From positions 100,687,436 through 100,751,435 of the forward strand of contig CM035807.1 of the NCBI GenBank assembly GCA_020466095.1: a stretch of 64,000 bases of DNA, given 5' to 3'. The notes below the pieces were generated by a model that was not told the origin of the DNA, made no database searches, and worked only from the letters and a program-made list of their open reading frames with translations. Below are positions 1 through 12,210 of the stretch, in pieces (position 1 is the first letter of the stretch; every line of letters begins with the position of its first letter). This DNA is from Chlorops oryzae (lineage: Eukaryota; Arthropoda; Insecta; Diptera; Chloropidae). The translations under genes and the position numbers were made by a program.

Positions 1-1373
1 GGTGATTTTTTGTTTTTCCCAACCGATTATGGACATATGGCGTATGGTTTCGTAAGCGAATTAAGTAAGCTTTGTAGGGTCCCTGAATTTATTTTCTAAA
101 TCTTTTTCAGGGACAAAGTCTACTATAAATAAAGGGAAGAATTCTTAAGGAAGGGAATAAAAATCAACTTTCTTGTTCTTAATCTAAACTACGTTGAAAT
201 GCTTAAGAAATCACAGACCAAAGTTCTTCGATAACAGATTTTTAAATAATTAAAATTATATTCAGAACACTGCCAAGTATTGACATGTTTAACGCCCCAC
301 AAAGACCATTGATATCAAGCTCTGAGAGCCTTAACTTTCTTCTCTTATTTAACATCAATTCACTTATCAATGACTTGTTTTAACAAGTAAACATAAAAGA
401 AAATATTGTATGCAGTTTTTTTCAATTAACCTTCTGAAGTGCAGATTATCCCTTTCACGCCATGGAGTACTCTTATCGAGTGCCAACAGCAGAAGCTTTT
501 CAGCCATTATGCGTTGAAAATTATCATCGATTGTTCACTTCATCGCTTCGGGTATCGCGCGACCAAAGTTCCTTTTTTATCGGAATGCAGTCGAAGTAAG
601 TAGTCATGCGGCGCGAAAGAAGGAAGGAAATTCGATTCGAAAATCATTGCAGTAACTCGACGTTGAGAGGGTTTTTCAATTTTAATTTTTATATGTAGAA
701 AACAATGAAACAACGAAAAAGGTTTATCGCAAAGAGGCTTTAAGTATTTCGTTATTAAGCACTTTTCTTCTTGAAATTTAAACAACCAATCTATACTTAA
801 AAATGGTCTGTTGTTCACAAGACTCTTCAAATTATTCCGCATCATGTCAATTGAAATTGTCAGCGGAATTCTTACTTCAGCTCAGCATTTTTGAGCATTT
901 TCATTCTCGAACAATCGGAATTCGGAATTTCGCCTTTCACTTGTCGTTGCTGCCTTTCGGCTGTCAAATCACATTCGAAGTGGCTCTTCCCTTGGACAGT
1001 TGTATTCTTGTCGATAGCCGTTACAGCTTGACCAATGAATCATTGTCCACTTGGAGCAGACAAATCATGCTTTTATGCAAATATGTCTTTGGCTGCCGCT
1101 CAAATTTGACATGCCGGACTTGTAGGCGAATTTTTGCTGCGTCTGGATTCTCCATGGCTTAACTAATTGGGTATGGATTGGCGACATTTATGACGTGATT
1201 TGATTTGCGATTCAGTTCCATGAGGACGCCGAATTATTTGTTTGCCTATTTGTCATTCATTAGATCACATGGATTGAATGACTCAATCGAAAAAAACAAA
1301 AAAAAGATACATGTACGTATGCAAAGCTATTCTTGAAGTTTGAAGACCAAAATTCTTCATACTTAGAGTGCTA
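1..1373. other. No gene seen
   Basis: AT-rich sequence with short random open frames on both strands. The overlapping short frames near 540-1160 show no codon bias, domain or splice logic. Nothing is supportable. Confidence 0.5.
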
Positions 1374-2146
1374 ATAAAAAGATGAAACAAACGGTGAGTT
1401 ATTGTTAATAAAACAAGGTATTTTTTTAAAACATTCAAAAGGTTTTACAAAAACTTAAATACACTGAAAAAAATAGTTAAAACTTTGTTTTCTTTTTTGT
1501 GCAAAATTTTTCTCAGTGTAAAATTTAAAAATAAATTTTCTATACTCCTTGTTTTATTAACAATAAGTCACTGTTTGTTTAATCTTTTTATCTCAATTAT
1601 TTCTGGAGATATTAAATTTTAAAAAACATTCCGTATGAGTAATGTGTTTTATAGCATTTTCGCACATTTTTACTGGATATTAGTACTAGAGCATCTATGT
1701 GCACTATTTTTTTAATATCTCACTGTTGCTCATTTAATTTGATTGAAACTTTTTTTAAATCAAAGCAAATACTTAGGGGTGTTTTTAAAAGCAAGTTTTA
1801 GAGTGGCGCAGAACTGGGAATACACTGAAAAAAATATTCAAAATGTTCTTTTTAGTTTTGTGAAAAAATTTTTCTCAGTGTAAAAATTAAAAAAAATTTT
1901 TTTAGCTTTCTTGTTTTATTATCTAACAGAATCTGTATAGATCGTCTCTCTATCTCAATTGGTTGTTGAGATATAAAATTTTGAAAAAAGCCTTAACAAA
2001 AAAGGATTTTTAAGGACCGTTCAAAATAAAAATCTAAAAAAGTAGTCTCCACAGTCTTTTTAGATGGCACCTATCGAAAAATCAATAAAATTTAAAAAAT
2101 TCCTTTCATGATCCCGCATGCCTTTGCTTAACCCGCCAGACCCTTT
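1374..2146. mobile_element. Foldback repeat, copy 1 (one arm truncated)
   Basis: An inverted repeat centred near 1482. The right arm runs about 660 bp to the terminus AACCCGCCAGACCCTTT at 2146. The left arm stops after about 110 bp, near 1374. The same sequence recurs at 21143-21898 and, in a fuller form, at 62887-64000. Two stem-loop motifs of about 60 bp lie inside (1461-1520 and 1821-1882). No open reading frame is present, so this is a non-autonomous element or foldback satellite of unknown class. Confidence 0.75.
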
Positions 2147-2923
2147 CAAATAACTATTGTAGAGGTATTTTCAAATTTAATGACGTTCCGTCGTTAATTT
2201 TTTTTTTCTTATTGTGATTTTCTCACAATTAACACTTCTTAAAAAGAACAATAAACTCGTTATTTACTCTCTCCCGTTTTACCGCCAGGATCTTTTGACA
2301 GTTTTGAAGGAAAAAGTTTGAGCATTGAAAGTGGAAGCGTGACGTGTCGGAGAGGAAACTTTTCTCGCTGAGTTTTAAGAAACTTCCCGTCTCGACAGTT
2401 CTGTTTGTTTAAGAGTTCATTGACAATTTTTTTTTCACTCACTCCATTAAGAATGGAGAAAAATTTTAGACTTCATTTCGTGTATTTTGGAGTTCATTCA
2501 GGCAATCCGACACGTTACGACTTGGATTATAAAGTTTTGGAATATATGGGAATGATTTCTGAGATCAGATGAGGCCAATGAGGATAACATTTTAAATTAC
2601 CCTTTCAGCTATTATCGGATTAGAAAATGTTCAAAATATTCGAAATAAACGCGTCCATGCATGGCGCTAAAATGTGGCATGAAATATTCGAGTGAATGCC
2701 CTGAACGGAATAAATACCTTTCGCCCCACTCCCAATGGGGGAGTTCACGTGCAAAATGACAGCGCTTCGTCTCAATTATTGAAGTTTCCCGTAAATGAAA
2801 TGTCGATGTTTTGGCGCTTCGATGGAAGATGGATTACATTATTTGACACTTGAATGCCCCAGATCATTCTGTGGTTTCTGCGATGTTGGCTCGCGTAGGG
2901 CTTTGGCACACAAAATGAAGTCA

Positions 2924-3645
2924 ATTGATTGAAGGTTGTGGTTAGCCGTGAGCTCATGTGGGCGTTTATTCAGGCTGCCTTTCGGCTTTCAGCTTTCAAT
3001 TGAATTGGATTTTTTCTTACTTTCATTAAAGCTTTATTTTTTAAAGGCACTTTTCTCCAAATATTTACTACAGAATATTTTTCGCCACACCCAATTGCAA
3101 AGGTTTTTGTTAAATATTTATGTGGAAAATCATCGATTCATAAATATTTTTTTTTAATTTTTATGCACACTTAATTTCAATAACGACATCATAAATACAA
3201 CTTAAAGTCAAATGCTGTGGTAATGCGGTCGACTATTCGAATCGAAAAGCTTTTTTGCATTTTAATTACACGAAACCAAACGTGCGTGGGTGGGGGGACA
3301 AACATTACAGATGAAAAATGTGGAGAAAAAAATATGGGAAAAATATTTATTTAAAATTATGAAGCAAAAGCCGTGAACTTTACTTAGCCAATAATGTTTG
3401 TTGAATGAGTTGTGATTGAGGTTTTATTGCGGCTGGACTTATTAAATCCACATGCACATAAACAGCGGCAAATGTTGCCCTTTAGTATTTTTTTAAATAT
3501 GTAGCTTTAAGCTGGGACCCCACTATCTGCGGAAATAGCACATTTTCCGCTGATTTTTATCGGGTCAGATCCGGCACAAACTCCAACAATTTCCACTCGG
3601 CCTTAAATAGGTTAAAAACCCGACCACAGTAGGTCGTTTACGTTT
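2924..3645. repeat. Duplicated block, copy A
   Basis: About 720 bp beginning TTGATTGAAGGTTGTGGTTA and ending near CGTCGTTTACG/GGTCGTTTACG. It recurs in the same orientation at 5371-6118 with few substitutions and small indels, including an extra ~20 bp near 5885 in copy B. No coding potential. The 73-residue open frame here and its counterpart in copy B differ by frame-affecting indels. Confidence 0.85.
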
Positions 3646-4070
3646 TTTTTTTTTAAATACAGTAACAGCCCTGTTTTGGGCGATAGAAAAGCAGCTGATT
3701 GCAATAATTTTAAAAAATTTGTGCAATACGAAAGAAGCAAAGCTTTAAATAAATTATGGATTTTGGAATCGGACTATAGTGATTTGAAAGTGATGAAAAA
3801 TGGCGCGCACGCGAGTTCCATGGTAAAAGAAAATAATATTTCAAGCAGCTGTAAGATTCTTGACTGACTAACCCTGACATTGGAGCGTGCTGCCATCATT
3901 TTTTGCATTATATCTTAAAAAAGTTCGCATAAAATATGAAAATGCAATTAAAAATAAGAAAAATTTTATTTTATTTAAAATTTTCTTAAATGTGCTTGGT
4001 AATAATGGCCCTAAAATACAGCACATTAATGAAAAAAATTTTAAAAAATAAAAAAATGATTTTTCGATTT

Positions 4071-4305
4071 CATTTAAGATGTCCTGTTGTAGGTATTTTC
4101 TTTTAAATAATCTGTTAGTCAACATTCTGCAGGAGAAAGACTTCCAAAACTTCCAACTCCTAATATGCTTCGACGAGACTAGAATACTAAAAAAAAAAAC
4201 ATCTTAATCCTTTTTAAAGTTTCCTTTGTGTGCAAATGTTTTCACTTCAACGCACACACAGAGCAATTCTTCCATACTTTGCGAGGATTTCTTTTGCCTT
4301 TTTTA
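4071..4305. repeat. Near-identical block, partner of 8448-8675
   Basis: About 230 bp including AACATTCTGCAGGAGAAAGA and AACGCACACACAGAGCAATT is repeated almost exactly at 8448-8675. The match ends at the run of T before 4306, where a palindromic AT-rich repeat begins. Confidence 0.85.
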
Positions 4306-4862
4306 CACTGAAAGAAAATATCGGCAGTAATATTGAATAAAAATTTTCGTAAATATTTGAATACGAATTTTAGTCAATATAACGAATTTTCTTCATGCTG
4401 ACGAAAATATTTGTTATATTGCAGAAATTTTGTGAATGGAACGAAAAAAAATTCTTCAATATTAGTTAAATAGTTTAATCAATATAACAAAATTTCTTCA
4501 TAGGTATGAAAACATTTCTTCATACTGAAGAAATTTTCTTACATATGACAAAAGCTTTCGTAGGACATTTTAAAATTTAGAATTTTCGTATAAATGAAGA
4601 AATTTCTTCAATATGACGTAATTTGTTTGTTGATATGAAGAAATTTCGTTAATATAACAAAACGTATTCGTGAATATAAAGAAATTAATTTCGTAAATAT
4701 AAAGAAATTTTTTCAATATGACGAAAAAATTGTCTAAAAATTAATTTGTATATTAAATATAACGAATTTATTTCGTATAAATAAAGAAATTTCTTTAATA
4801 TGACTAATGTAATCCTTGAGATATGAAGAATTTCTTCAATATTACGAAAAAGTGAATATTTT
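4306..4862. repeat. AT-rich degenerate repeat of AAGAAATTTCTTCAATATGA type
   Basis: About a dozen degenerate units of a partly palindromic word (GAAGAAATTTCTTCAATATG or its complement) in one 560 bp stretch. It begins with ACACTGAAAGAAAAT, similar to the end of the stem-loop motif found elsewhere in the window. It is probably the interior of a non-autonomous element or a young satellite. Confidence 0.6.
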
Positions 4863-5370
4863 TAAGAAGTTATTGGGGTTGATGAGTCTTAAGGCGGAAG
4901 ATTCAGCGTCATAAGCAAAGTTCGTCGATGAAGTTAAAACGCGTTTTTTTATGGAAGCAGAGAAATTGTGTTTAATTTGAAAATTGAAAGAAAATATTGC
5001 TCGCGTTGAAAATCCCAGAAAATCTGATAGGTGTGTATTAAGTCATATTATTTTGCGAAGTGTTCCGTTTTTAATAAACTAAAATTTTTTTAAAGTGCCA
5101 CATTGGACGGGGAGACGCTTCTGCATATGAGTGAGGTTCATATTTCGTACTGCATCCGGTGACACTCAGCACAATATCTAACATTTTTAATGCTTAATTT
5201 TGGAATATAATTGTAAAATATAGTACAGAAAATATATATCTATATATAATATTGATCTTTGGAGGCATTATAAGAAACGCAATACTAAATAAAAATAATA
5301 TTAAAATTAATTTCGATGTAATTTACTTTGACTTGAAATTTTGGTTTAAAGTATTATATATTTTTAGTAA

Positions 5371-6118
5371 TTGATTGAAGGTTGTGGTTAGCCGTGAGCT
5401 CATGTGGGCGTTTATTCAGGCTGCCTTTCGGCTTTCAGCTTTTAATTGAATTGGATATTTTCTTACTTTCATTAAAGCTTTATTTTTTAAAGGCACTTTT
5501 TTCCAAATATTTACTTACAGAATATTTTTCGCCAAGCCCAATTGCAAAGGTTTTTGTTAAATATTTATGTGGAAAATCATCGATTCATAAATATTTTTTT
5601 TGTAATTTTTATGCACACTTAATTTCAATAACGACATCATAAATACAACTTAAAGTCAAATGCTGTGGTAATGCGGTCGACTATTCGAATCGAAAAGCTT
5701 TTTTGCATTTTAATTACACGAAACCAAACGTGCGTGGGTGGGGGGACAAACATTACAGATGAAAAATGTGGAGAAAAAAATATGGGAAAAATATTTATTT
5801 AAAATTATGGAAGCAAAAGCCGTGAACTTTACTTAGCCAATAATGTTTGTTGAATGAGTTGTGATTGAGGTTTAATTGCGGCCGATGAATTTCGCATTTC
5901 GGCTGGACTTATTAAATCCACATGTGTGCATGCCGCAGCCGCAAATGTTGCCCTTAAGTATTTTTTTAAATATGTAGCTTTAAGCTGGGACCCCACTATC
6001 TGCGGAAAATAGCACATTTTCCGCTAATTTTTATCGGGTCAGATCCGGCACAAACTCCAACAATTTCCACTCGGCCTTAAATAGGTTAAAAACCCGACCT
6101 ACTTACGTCGTTTACGTT
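5371..6118. repeat. Duplicated block, copy B
   Basis: Same-orientation copy of 2924-3645, about 2.4 kb downstream and highly similar. The flanks differ on both sides, so only this piece was duplicated, or the longer unit has been disrupted. Confidence 0.85.
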
Positions 6119-6889
6119 TTTTGAAGTGAAATTATAGGCGCGTTGAGCAGGGAGCAAATCTTTAAGTTCAAAATGCATTTGTAATATGTTGTAACCGTCA
6201 CGGTCGTCGTGTACGTATATCTTGGCTATATTAGTGTGCGTAGCTTTCAGTGAGAAGCATTCCTAAAAAGTTTTTATGTGATTCGTCGACGTAACACCCC
6301 AGTTCAATTTGATATTCCATGAATATCTTCTTTTGGAAATTAGAAAATAATAATTACGTCTTAAAAATTCGTAGTGGTTAAAAACAAATTCTATGATAGC
6401 TATCATTCATTTATATGAAATCGCAATTATAATTTTGAACGACAAATTCCGCAATAAACATATGGAAAAATATAATAGCTAAACATTCATATTCCGACTG
6501 GGATTTGATTCAACTCGCTTTGTTTCTCCTTTGACTTCGGTTCTCTCATTCATTACGATCTTCATTTCTGACTACACGCAAAGAATGAGTATGCAATGTA
6601 TCGTAGTTGAAGACCATTCTTCAATAGATATAAAAAGTGCACAACGAGTTTCTGTTAATAAAGAGCAATGGGAATTAAAAGGTCAACACTTATATTACAT
6701 GATATATGTAAAACTGTATATTTTGTAAAACAGGAAATTTAGTATCTAACTTTGACAAATTGAAAGCAACTTAATTATTCTACGGATTGTACGAGTGGGA
6801 AATGGGGGATAATGAAAGTATATATTCAAAATGTTCACGTAGTTTGGAAAACAATTCCTTATGTACACATGAATCATAGCTTCTCTTGT

Positions 6890-8680
6890 ATTTATTATCT
6901 AACATGCTGGTAGGTCGCTTTATCGTAGCATTGTTGCCTGAGAGTTAAATTTGAAAAAAGCTTCTTAACAAAAAAGATCTTTAGGCCGCTGGGTACTAAA
7001 TAAAAAACTAAAATTAGTCTCGACGTATGTTTTTAGATTGCACGGCATGAAATATTATAATTTAAAAATTGCTTATCTGATCCGGTGTCCTTGATAATAT
7101 AGATCGCCAGACCACATCAAATGAAACTAAAATATTTTAAAATTTAATTTTCGTGCGAAAAATTATTTGTCTCATTTTTTCTAAAAACCCAATTCAAAAT
7201 GAACAATAATCGTATTTACTCTTTTTCTGGGATCTTTGACATTCTTGAAGAAACATCAGTTTGAGCTTAAGAGTGGAAGCGTACTAGAGAAACTTCTGAA
7301 TTTACGAATACTTCTTCGGAATTATTGAAGAGCATTGACAATCAATTTTTTCACTATTAAGATGTTGAGAAAAATTTTAGACTTAAAATTTATTTGCCAT
7401 TTATCGGCCCTGATAGCTACCTTGGAATGTTTTGTTATGAATCCGATTTCTATCACGATAGTATGAGGGATACATGTTAAATTTACTCTTTCATTTATTA
7501 TGAATTAGAATTTCAAAATATTCGAAACGCGTCCAACGATAAAATTGGCATAACGAGGAATGCTAACGAAAATATCTTCGACAAATCCAATGATTCAGTG
7601 CAAAAAAGCGCTTTCTCAATTAGCGAATTTGTAAATGAAATGTCGATGTTTTCTTCGAAAGCTGGATTCATAAACTTGAATGCAGATCATTCTTGTTCGC
7701 GAAACAAAGTACTTTGGCACAAAAAAAAAATGTTGTGTTCAAGTCATGGGAAAATTTTAGCTGCTTGAGCAGTTTAATTAATTGGTATAATTTTCAGCTT
7801 TCATAAAGTATATTTCAATAATTTCAAAATATTTATAAAATACTTTACATAAACAATGCCAAATTGTTTTTGTAAACTATTTAATGTGAAAAATCCAATT
7901 GATTTTAAAATTTTAAATCAAATATTATGCATTCAAACTTTCAATACACATTCTATGTTTTCACTTAACAACGGATGTCCATAATGCCAAAGCTTTTTTT
8001 TTTAAATTACACGTAACACAACTGTTCTGTGGGCGAAGAAAATACAGATGAAAAATTGAGATAATTTTGAAAAAATTTATAAAATTAGAAAGAAGCAAAC
8101 TTTATTAATAAATTGTTGGATTTTTGAATTCGGACTATTTTTCATGTGATATTAAATCACTGAATAACATGGCGGCAAATGGTTCCATTTGAGTAAATTT
8201 TTAAATATATTTAAGCGCTGGAATATTTGGAAATGCACATCCGCTGACTTTTTGGAGTCAGATGACAATTCCAACATTTTGCTATACTTAAATAGTTAGG
8301 GCACTTTTATAAAGAATTAAAATAAAAAATTTTAATTTATTTAAGAATTTCTTAAATGAATAGACTTGGTAAAATGGCACCTAAAATTAAAAATTAATAA
8401 AAAAATTTAAAAAAAATAAAAAAATTTATAATATATTCGATTTCATTTAAGATTGTCCTGTTGTAGTATTTTCTTATGAAGAATCTGTTAGTCAACATTC
8501 TGCAGGAGAAAGACTTCCAAAACTTCCAACTCCTAATATTCTTCGACGAGACTAGAATACTAAAAAAAAAACATCTTAATCCTTTTTAAAGTTTCCTTTG
8601 TGTGCAAATGTTTTCACTTCAACGCACACACAGAGCAATTCTTCCATACTTTGCGAGGATTTCTTTTGCCTTTTTTAGCA
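6890..8680. repeat. Degraded, shortened copy of 1910-4305
   Basis: The order of recognisable words follows 1910-4305 collinearly: terminal part of foldback copy 1, then the GTAAATGAAATGTCGATGTT word, then the 2924-3645 block, then the block ending near 4300. From 6890 to about 8445 it is riddled with small deletions and substitutions. From 8448 to 8675 it is almost identical to 4071-4305. No gene is present. Confidence 0.75.
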
Positions 8681-8689
8681 ATTTCTTTT

Positions 8690-9660
8690 GATGTAAACGA
8701 AAGCAATTTCAAGGATTATAACTGAAATGAAAATTATGCTGACGATGCAATTTTCCTTCCGTCTCGACTGTAATTTGGTTTCTCAACGATTTTGAATTCA
8801 ATTCGAATTTTTTTCTGTTTTTTTATTTTTTTGTTTTTTTGAAGGAGTTGAACGTTTTAGCGTTTGAAAATGATGTGAAATGGGCTATTTTTGTGTTTCA
8901 AAATGCTTTCAATTTGATTAGCGAGAGCAATAATTACGCGGAATGCCTTTTATAATCAACATACTCCCATGAAATCAATTCCGAACGTCAAAAATCATTC
9001 GATGCGTTGCAATATCTGTTTTGAAATCCACAATTTCACAAGTCCCCCAGCGGGAGTCAGCAATCGGAATCGCAATCAAACATAGCGAAACGGAAAAACA
9101 AAAATTACTGCCATTCTAATTATGGTTGCGCAGGAGTTTGGGGCATCAATCGAACTGGAGCAATAATCATTGGATTACAATGATGGATGAAGCAACATAA
9201 ACAGTGTAAATTGTTTAAAAAAAATGTGCTTCAAATGTTGATGATGATGAAAATCAAACAATTTTAAAATCGTTTATTGAAAATTAAATATTCAAAAATT
9301 GTGTTCATATAATTTGCTTATAATAAATTCATCTTTGTTAGGAATTTATAGAAAATTTGAATAAAATTTGTAAAATTTCATTTCTATGAAAATCAGTCAT
9401 AATTTGCGGTTTCATCAGTATTTGGAAGCCGTCATAAATTATGAAAATTAAAACTAATCACGGTTGAAATGCGGAATGCGGAGTTTTCTCTCTTTTTCTA
9501 TATTTATGAATATTTATTGGAAATAAATGAATAGATCCAATTCATTGAACTTGCTACGTAAATATGTATGTGACTAAAGGGAATTGATTTAGGGTGTGTT
9601 AATGATACAAAAATAATTTTCTCTGCAAATAATCATCGCGGCTATCAAGTCAGATTTTTT
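8690..9660. other. No gene seen
   Basis: AT-rich sequence with only random short frames. No repeats recognised. Confidence 0.5.
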
Positions 9661-9689
9661 TTTATATCACAAAGCCAGCAAAAATTAGC

Positions 9690-10050
9690 GAATCTGGTGA
9701 TCACCTGCAAAAATTTTGAAAAATTTAGATTTTCATGAGAAATTAAAAAACAACTTTCAGCCCCGATATCTCCGTAACGAGAAGAGCTAGAATCAAAATA
9801 AGCGAAACCGAATCTGGAAAATTCAAAAAATCTAAATTTTCATAGAACATTTTCAAAAATCCTTTAAAAGCCGATTTCTCCCTTAATATAGAGTGGTCAA
9901 AAAATTGCATAAATTTGAAAATCATGGATTGTAGCGATATTAGAAAAAAAATTTTTACCCTCGATATCTGTATCAAGTTGATGCTCATGGCAAAATTAAC
10001 AAAACTGGTGATCACCTGCAAAAATCTTGAAAATGCTTGATTCTCATGCT
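9690..10050. repeat. Degenerate tandem repeat
   Basis: The word CTGGTGATCACCTGCAAAAA occurs twice (near 9693 and 10004). Between them are looser repeats of a TTGAAAAATTTAGATTTTCAT ... CGATATCTCC unit of about 100-130 bp. Confidence 0.6.
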
Positions 10051-10087
10051 AGTGAAATTTAAATACACTTTGAGCGATCATCTCACG

Positions 10088-10165
10088 TGAAGCATGAGTG
10101 GCTAGATGATGAGTGCTCGACTCATAATCGAAGATTGCGGGTTCGATCCCTGGCTGAGGCGAACA
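10088..10165 (+). repeat. tRNA-like sequence (SINE head or tRNA relic)
   Basis: A perfect RNA polymerase III B-box (GTTCGATCC at 10141-10149) sits in a T-arm-like GCGGGTTCGATCCCTGGC. Upstream is an anticodon-arm-like TCGACTCATAATCGA with CAT at the anticodon position. The A-box is imperfect and no convincing acceptor stem closes, so I do not call a functional tRNA. It directly precedes a dispersed repeat. Confidence 0.5.
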
Positions 10166-10224
10166 AAAATTATTAAAAATAGATTTTTAAAAATTTTCGA
10201 AATATTCAAAGAGAGCGCAAAGAA

Positions 10225-10424
10225 GAGAGTTATCAAACTGCTTTCTATAAATTGACTATTTAAAGAGAAAAAGAGCAATGTGCTGCTTTGAAGTGCTTTT
10301 TTCGCTATCGCACCTCCTAGCATGACATTGTCACTGTCCAACTCCTGTATAAATGTCATGCTAGGCGTCCTACAATTTTCGACGCATGCCAGGGTGACAA
10401 GTCACCCTGACATTTCCCGCTGGG
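10225..10424. repeat. Dispersed repeat, partial copy of the 35.2 kb element
   Basis: Shares AGTTATCAAACTG, TTCTATAAATTGAC, AGCATGACATTGTCAC, TCCAACTCCTGT and the end CATTTCCCGCTGGG with 35310-35503. Only the right terminus is recognisable here. Confidence 0.7.
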
Positions 10425-10429
10425 TATGT

Positions 10430-12200
10430 AATCGTTTGTTAGGATGAAAGTATGTAGGTAGAACAATTGTTTTACTAATGAACTCAAATGAGCTCTCCGA
10501 TTAAAAATTTATTTGGATGGACTTCACTAGAACTAGACATACTATTTTATTAAGTATTTAAATTCCCTCGACTGACTCAGAAGCGTTAACAAAATCCCAT
10601 GAATTCCAGAGAATGTAAATAGAACCGGAAAACCACATTTGAGAACGCAACAAAATTACACGGACAAGCTGCAATCGTATTCATTGTCGTAATCGGCTTC
10701 TCTAAAAAGAAATGTAAACCTCTTTTGAGCTATCAAAACTCGTATTTATTCTAGTTTTCGATATTCCTTTTTTTTTTGCTTTTTTATAGAAATCGAGCTA
10801 ATCTCGCCAGTCGCAGTCGCAGCCACTGGGGATTATTTGTCCGGTTTCCGTCATTGAACGAATGACTATCGGCATCGTGGCTGATATGACTTCGTTTTGT
10901 GTCAGACATTCTGGCGGCGTATTTCGAGCTCTGGGATGCAGCATTTATGATTTTTGTTCCCTCAATTTAATGGCAACATAAATCGGCTTCAAATTCGCAC
11001 GTTTTTTTCTTTTAGGAGAATTCTCTTGAATTCGAACCGAACGGATTTAAACCCTTTTTTATGTTGCCCAAAGCATGAGCTCATCGGTTTGGAATTTCAT
11101 ACTCATACATAGGTGTCAGTGATGTGAAGGTATGGAAGACAGTCTTGCAAAACTTCTTTTTTATTTTTTTTATTATTTTTTTTTTTTTGTATCTCAGACA
11201 AGTTGCCATTCGCATTAACTTGATTCCAATTTGAATCGACAACAAAAGACGCAATTCCAGCAGTTCGCGCTGGCAGCGTTTGTGTAAACTGCGTGCCTTC
11301 CTGTCACGAATGCTGATACGAGAACTCACAATATTTTCTTCTCTCGTTTTTCATTTTTCAATAAAAAGAAGCCTGATAAGGGAAGTGCATTGTGGGACTT
11401 TTTTCTTCCTAAATGGTTTGCTAAAAAAACAAAAAAAAAAAAAACAGATAAAATTGAAAAATAAAATATATTATTCATATAAAGAGGACCGATGCGTTGC
11501 GACGCTTTGACATGTCTTTGTGGAAAAATCATTCTCGACATTTGATTAATTACGATTTTCTTGAATTTTTCCCGTAGCTGAAGCAATTTAAATTGAAATT
11601 CCTTTGTTGTCAAACGGCAAGTATTTCAATAAATTATTTCCTAAGGTCCGCCCACATGCAATTATTGCGACAATGAAAGAAAATCAACTTGGGAGGAATG
11701 CGCAACAAAGGCTCAATTGCTCGTTTAAAACAAATTTGTGAAGGACCCATAACTATTGTTATTTTTTTACTACGATTTTATATTTAATAATATTAATTTC
11801 AAGTATTGATTTCACCGTTTAAACGGCAATCGAGGCTCAAGTTGGCTGTTTAGTGTTATCAAACTGTAAAAGGAAAAGGAAGTTGTTGCACAGATATGGA
11901 ACCACATGATTTAAAAACATGCCTGTCTCTCATTAACTCTCTCAGTAGCGTAGTGATGGGTATCGAAGAGACAGCCGCCCCGGACGACAAACTTCCTCTA
12001 TTGTGCCACCATTGTTCCCCGCGCGCCGATATGTCACTCTACGCCACTGCAATTCAGTGCAATGCCATCTTGATGCAATCAAAACCCGCAGAAACACATT
12101 TTTATATTTTTATCAGTTTTTGATTTCAAACTATTCCAAAGAAACAGCGTTGCCAGATCGTCAAAAAGAACCAAAAAGGTATGGCATAACATGGCATAGG
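10430..12200. other. No gene seen
   Basis: Several short open frames occur (up to 95 residues) on both strands around 11.1-12.2 kb. They lack codon bias, domains or splice context. Nothing is supportable. Confidence 0.5.
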
Positions 12201-12210
12201 GCCCTATATA

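Noticed and set aside
2936..5642. A repeated small hydrophobic protein (frames of 73 and 86 residues in copies A and B)
   Set aside because: The frames diverge by indels at their ends and their composition reflects T-rich DNA. The eroded third copy destroys the frame.
10088..10165. A functional tRNA-Met gene
   Set aside because: The T-arm and B-box are good, but the A-box is imperfect, the anticodon stem is short and no acceptor stem pairs. Better read as tRNA-derived repeat.
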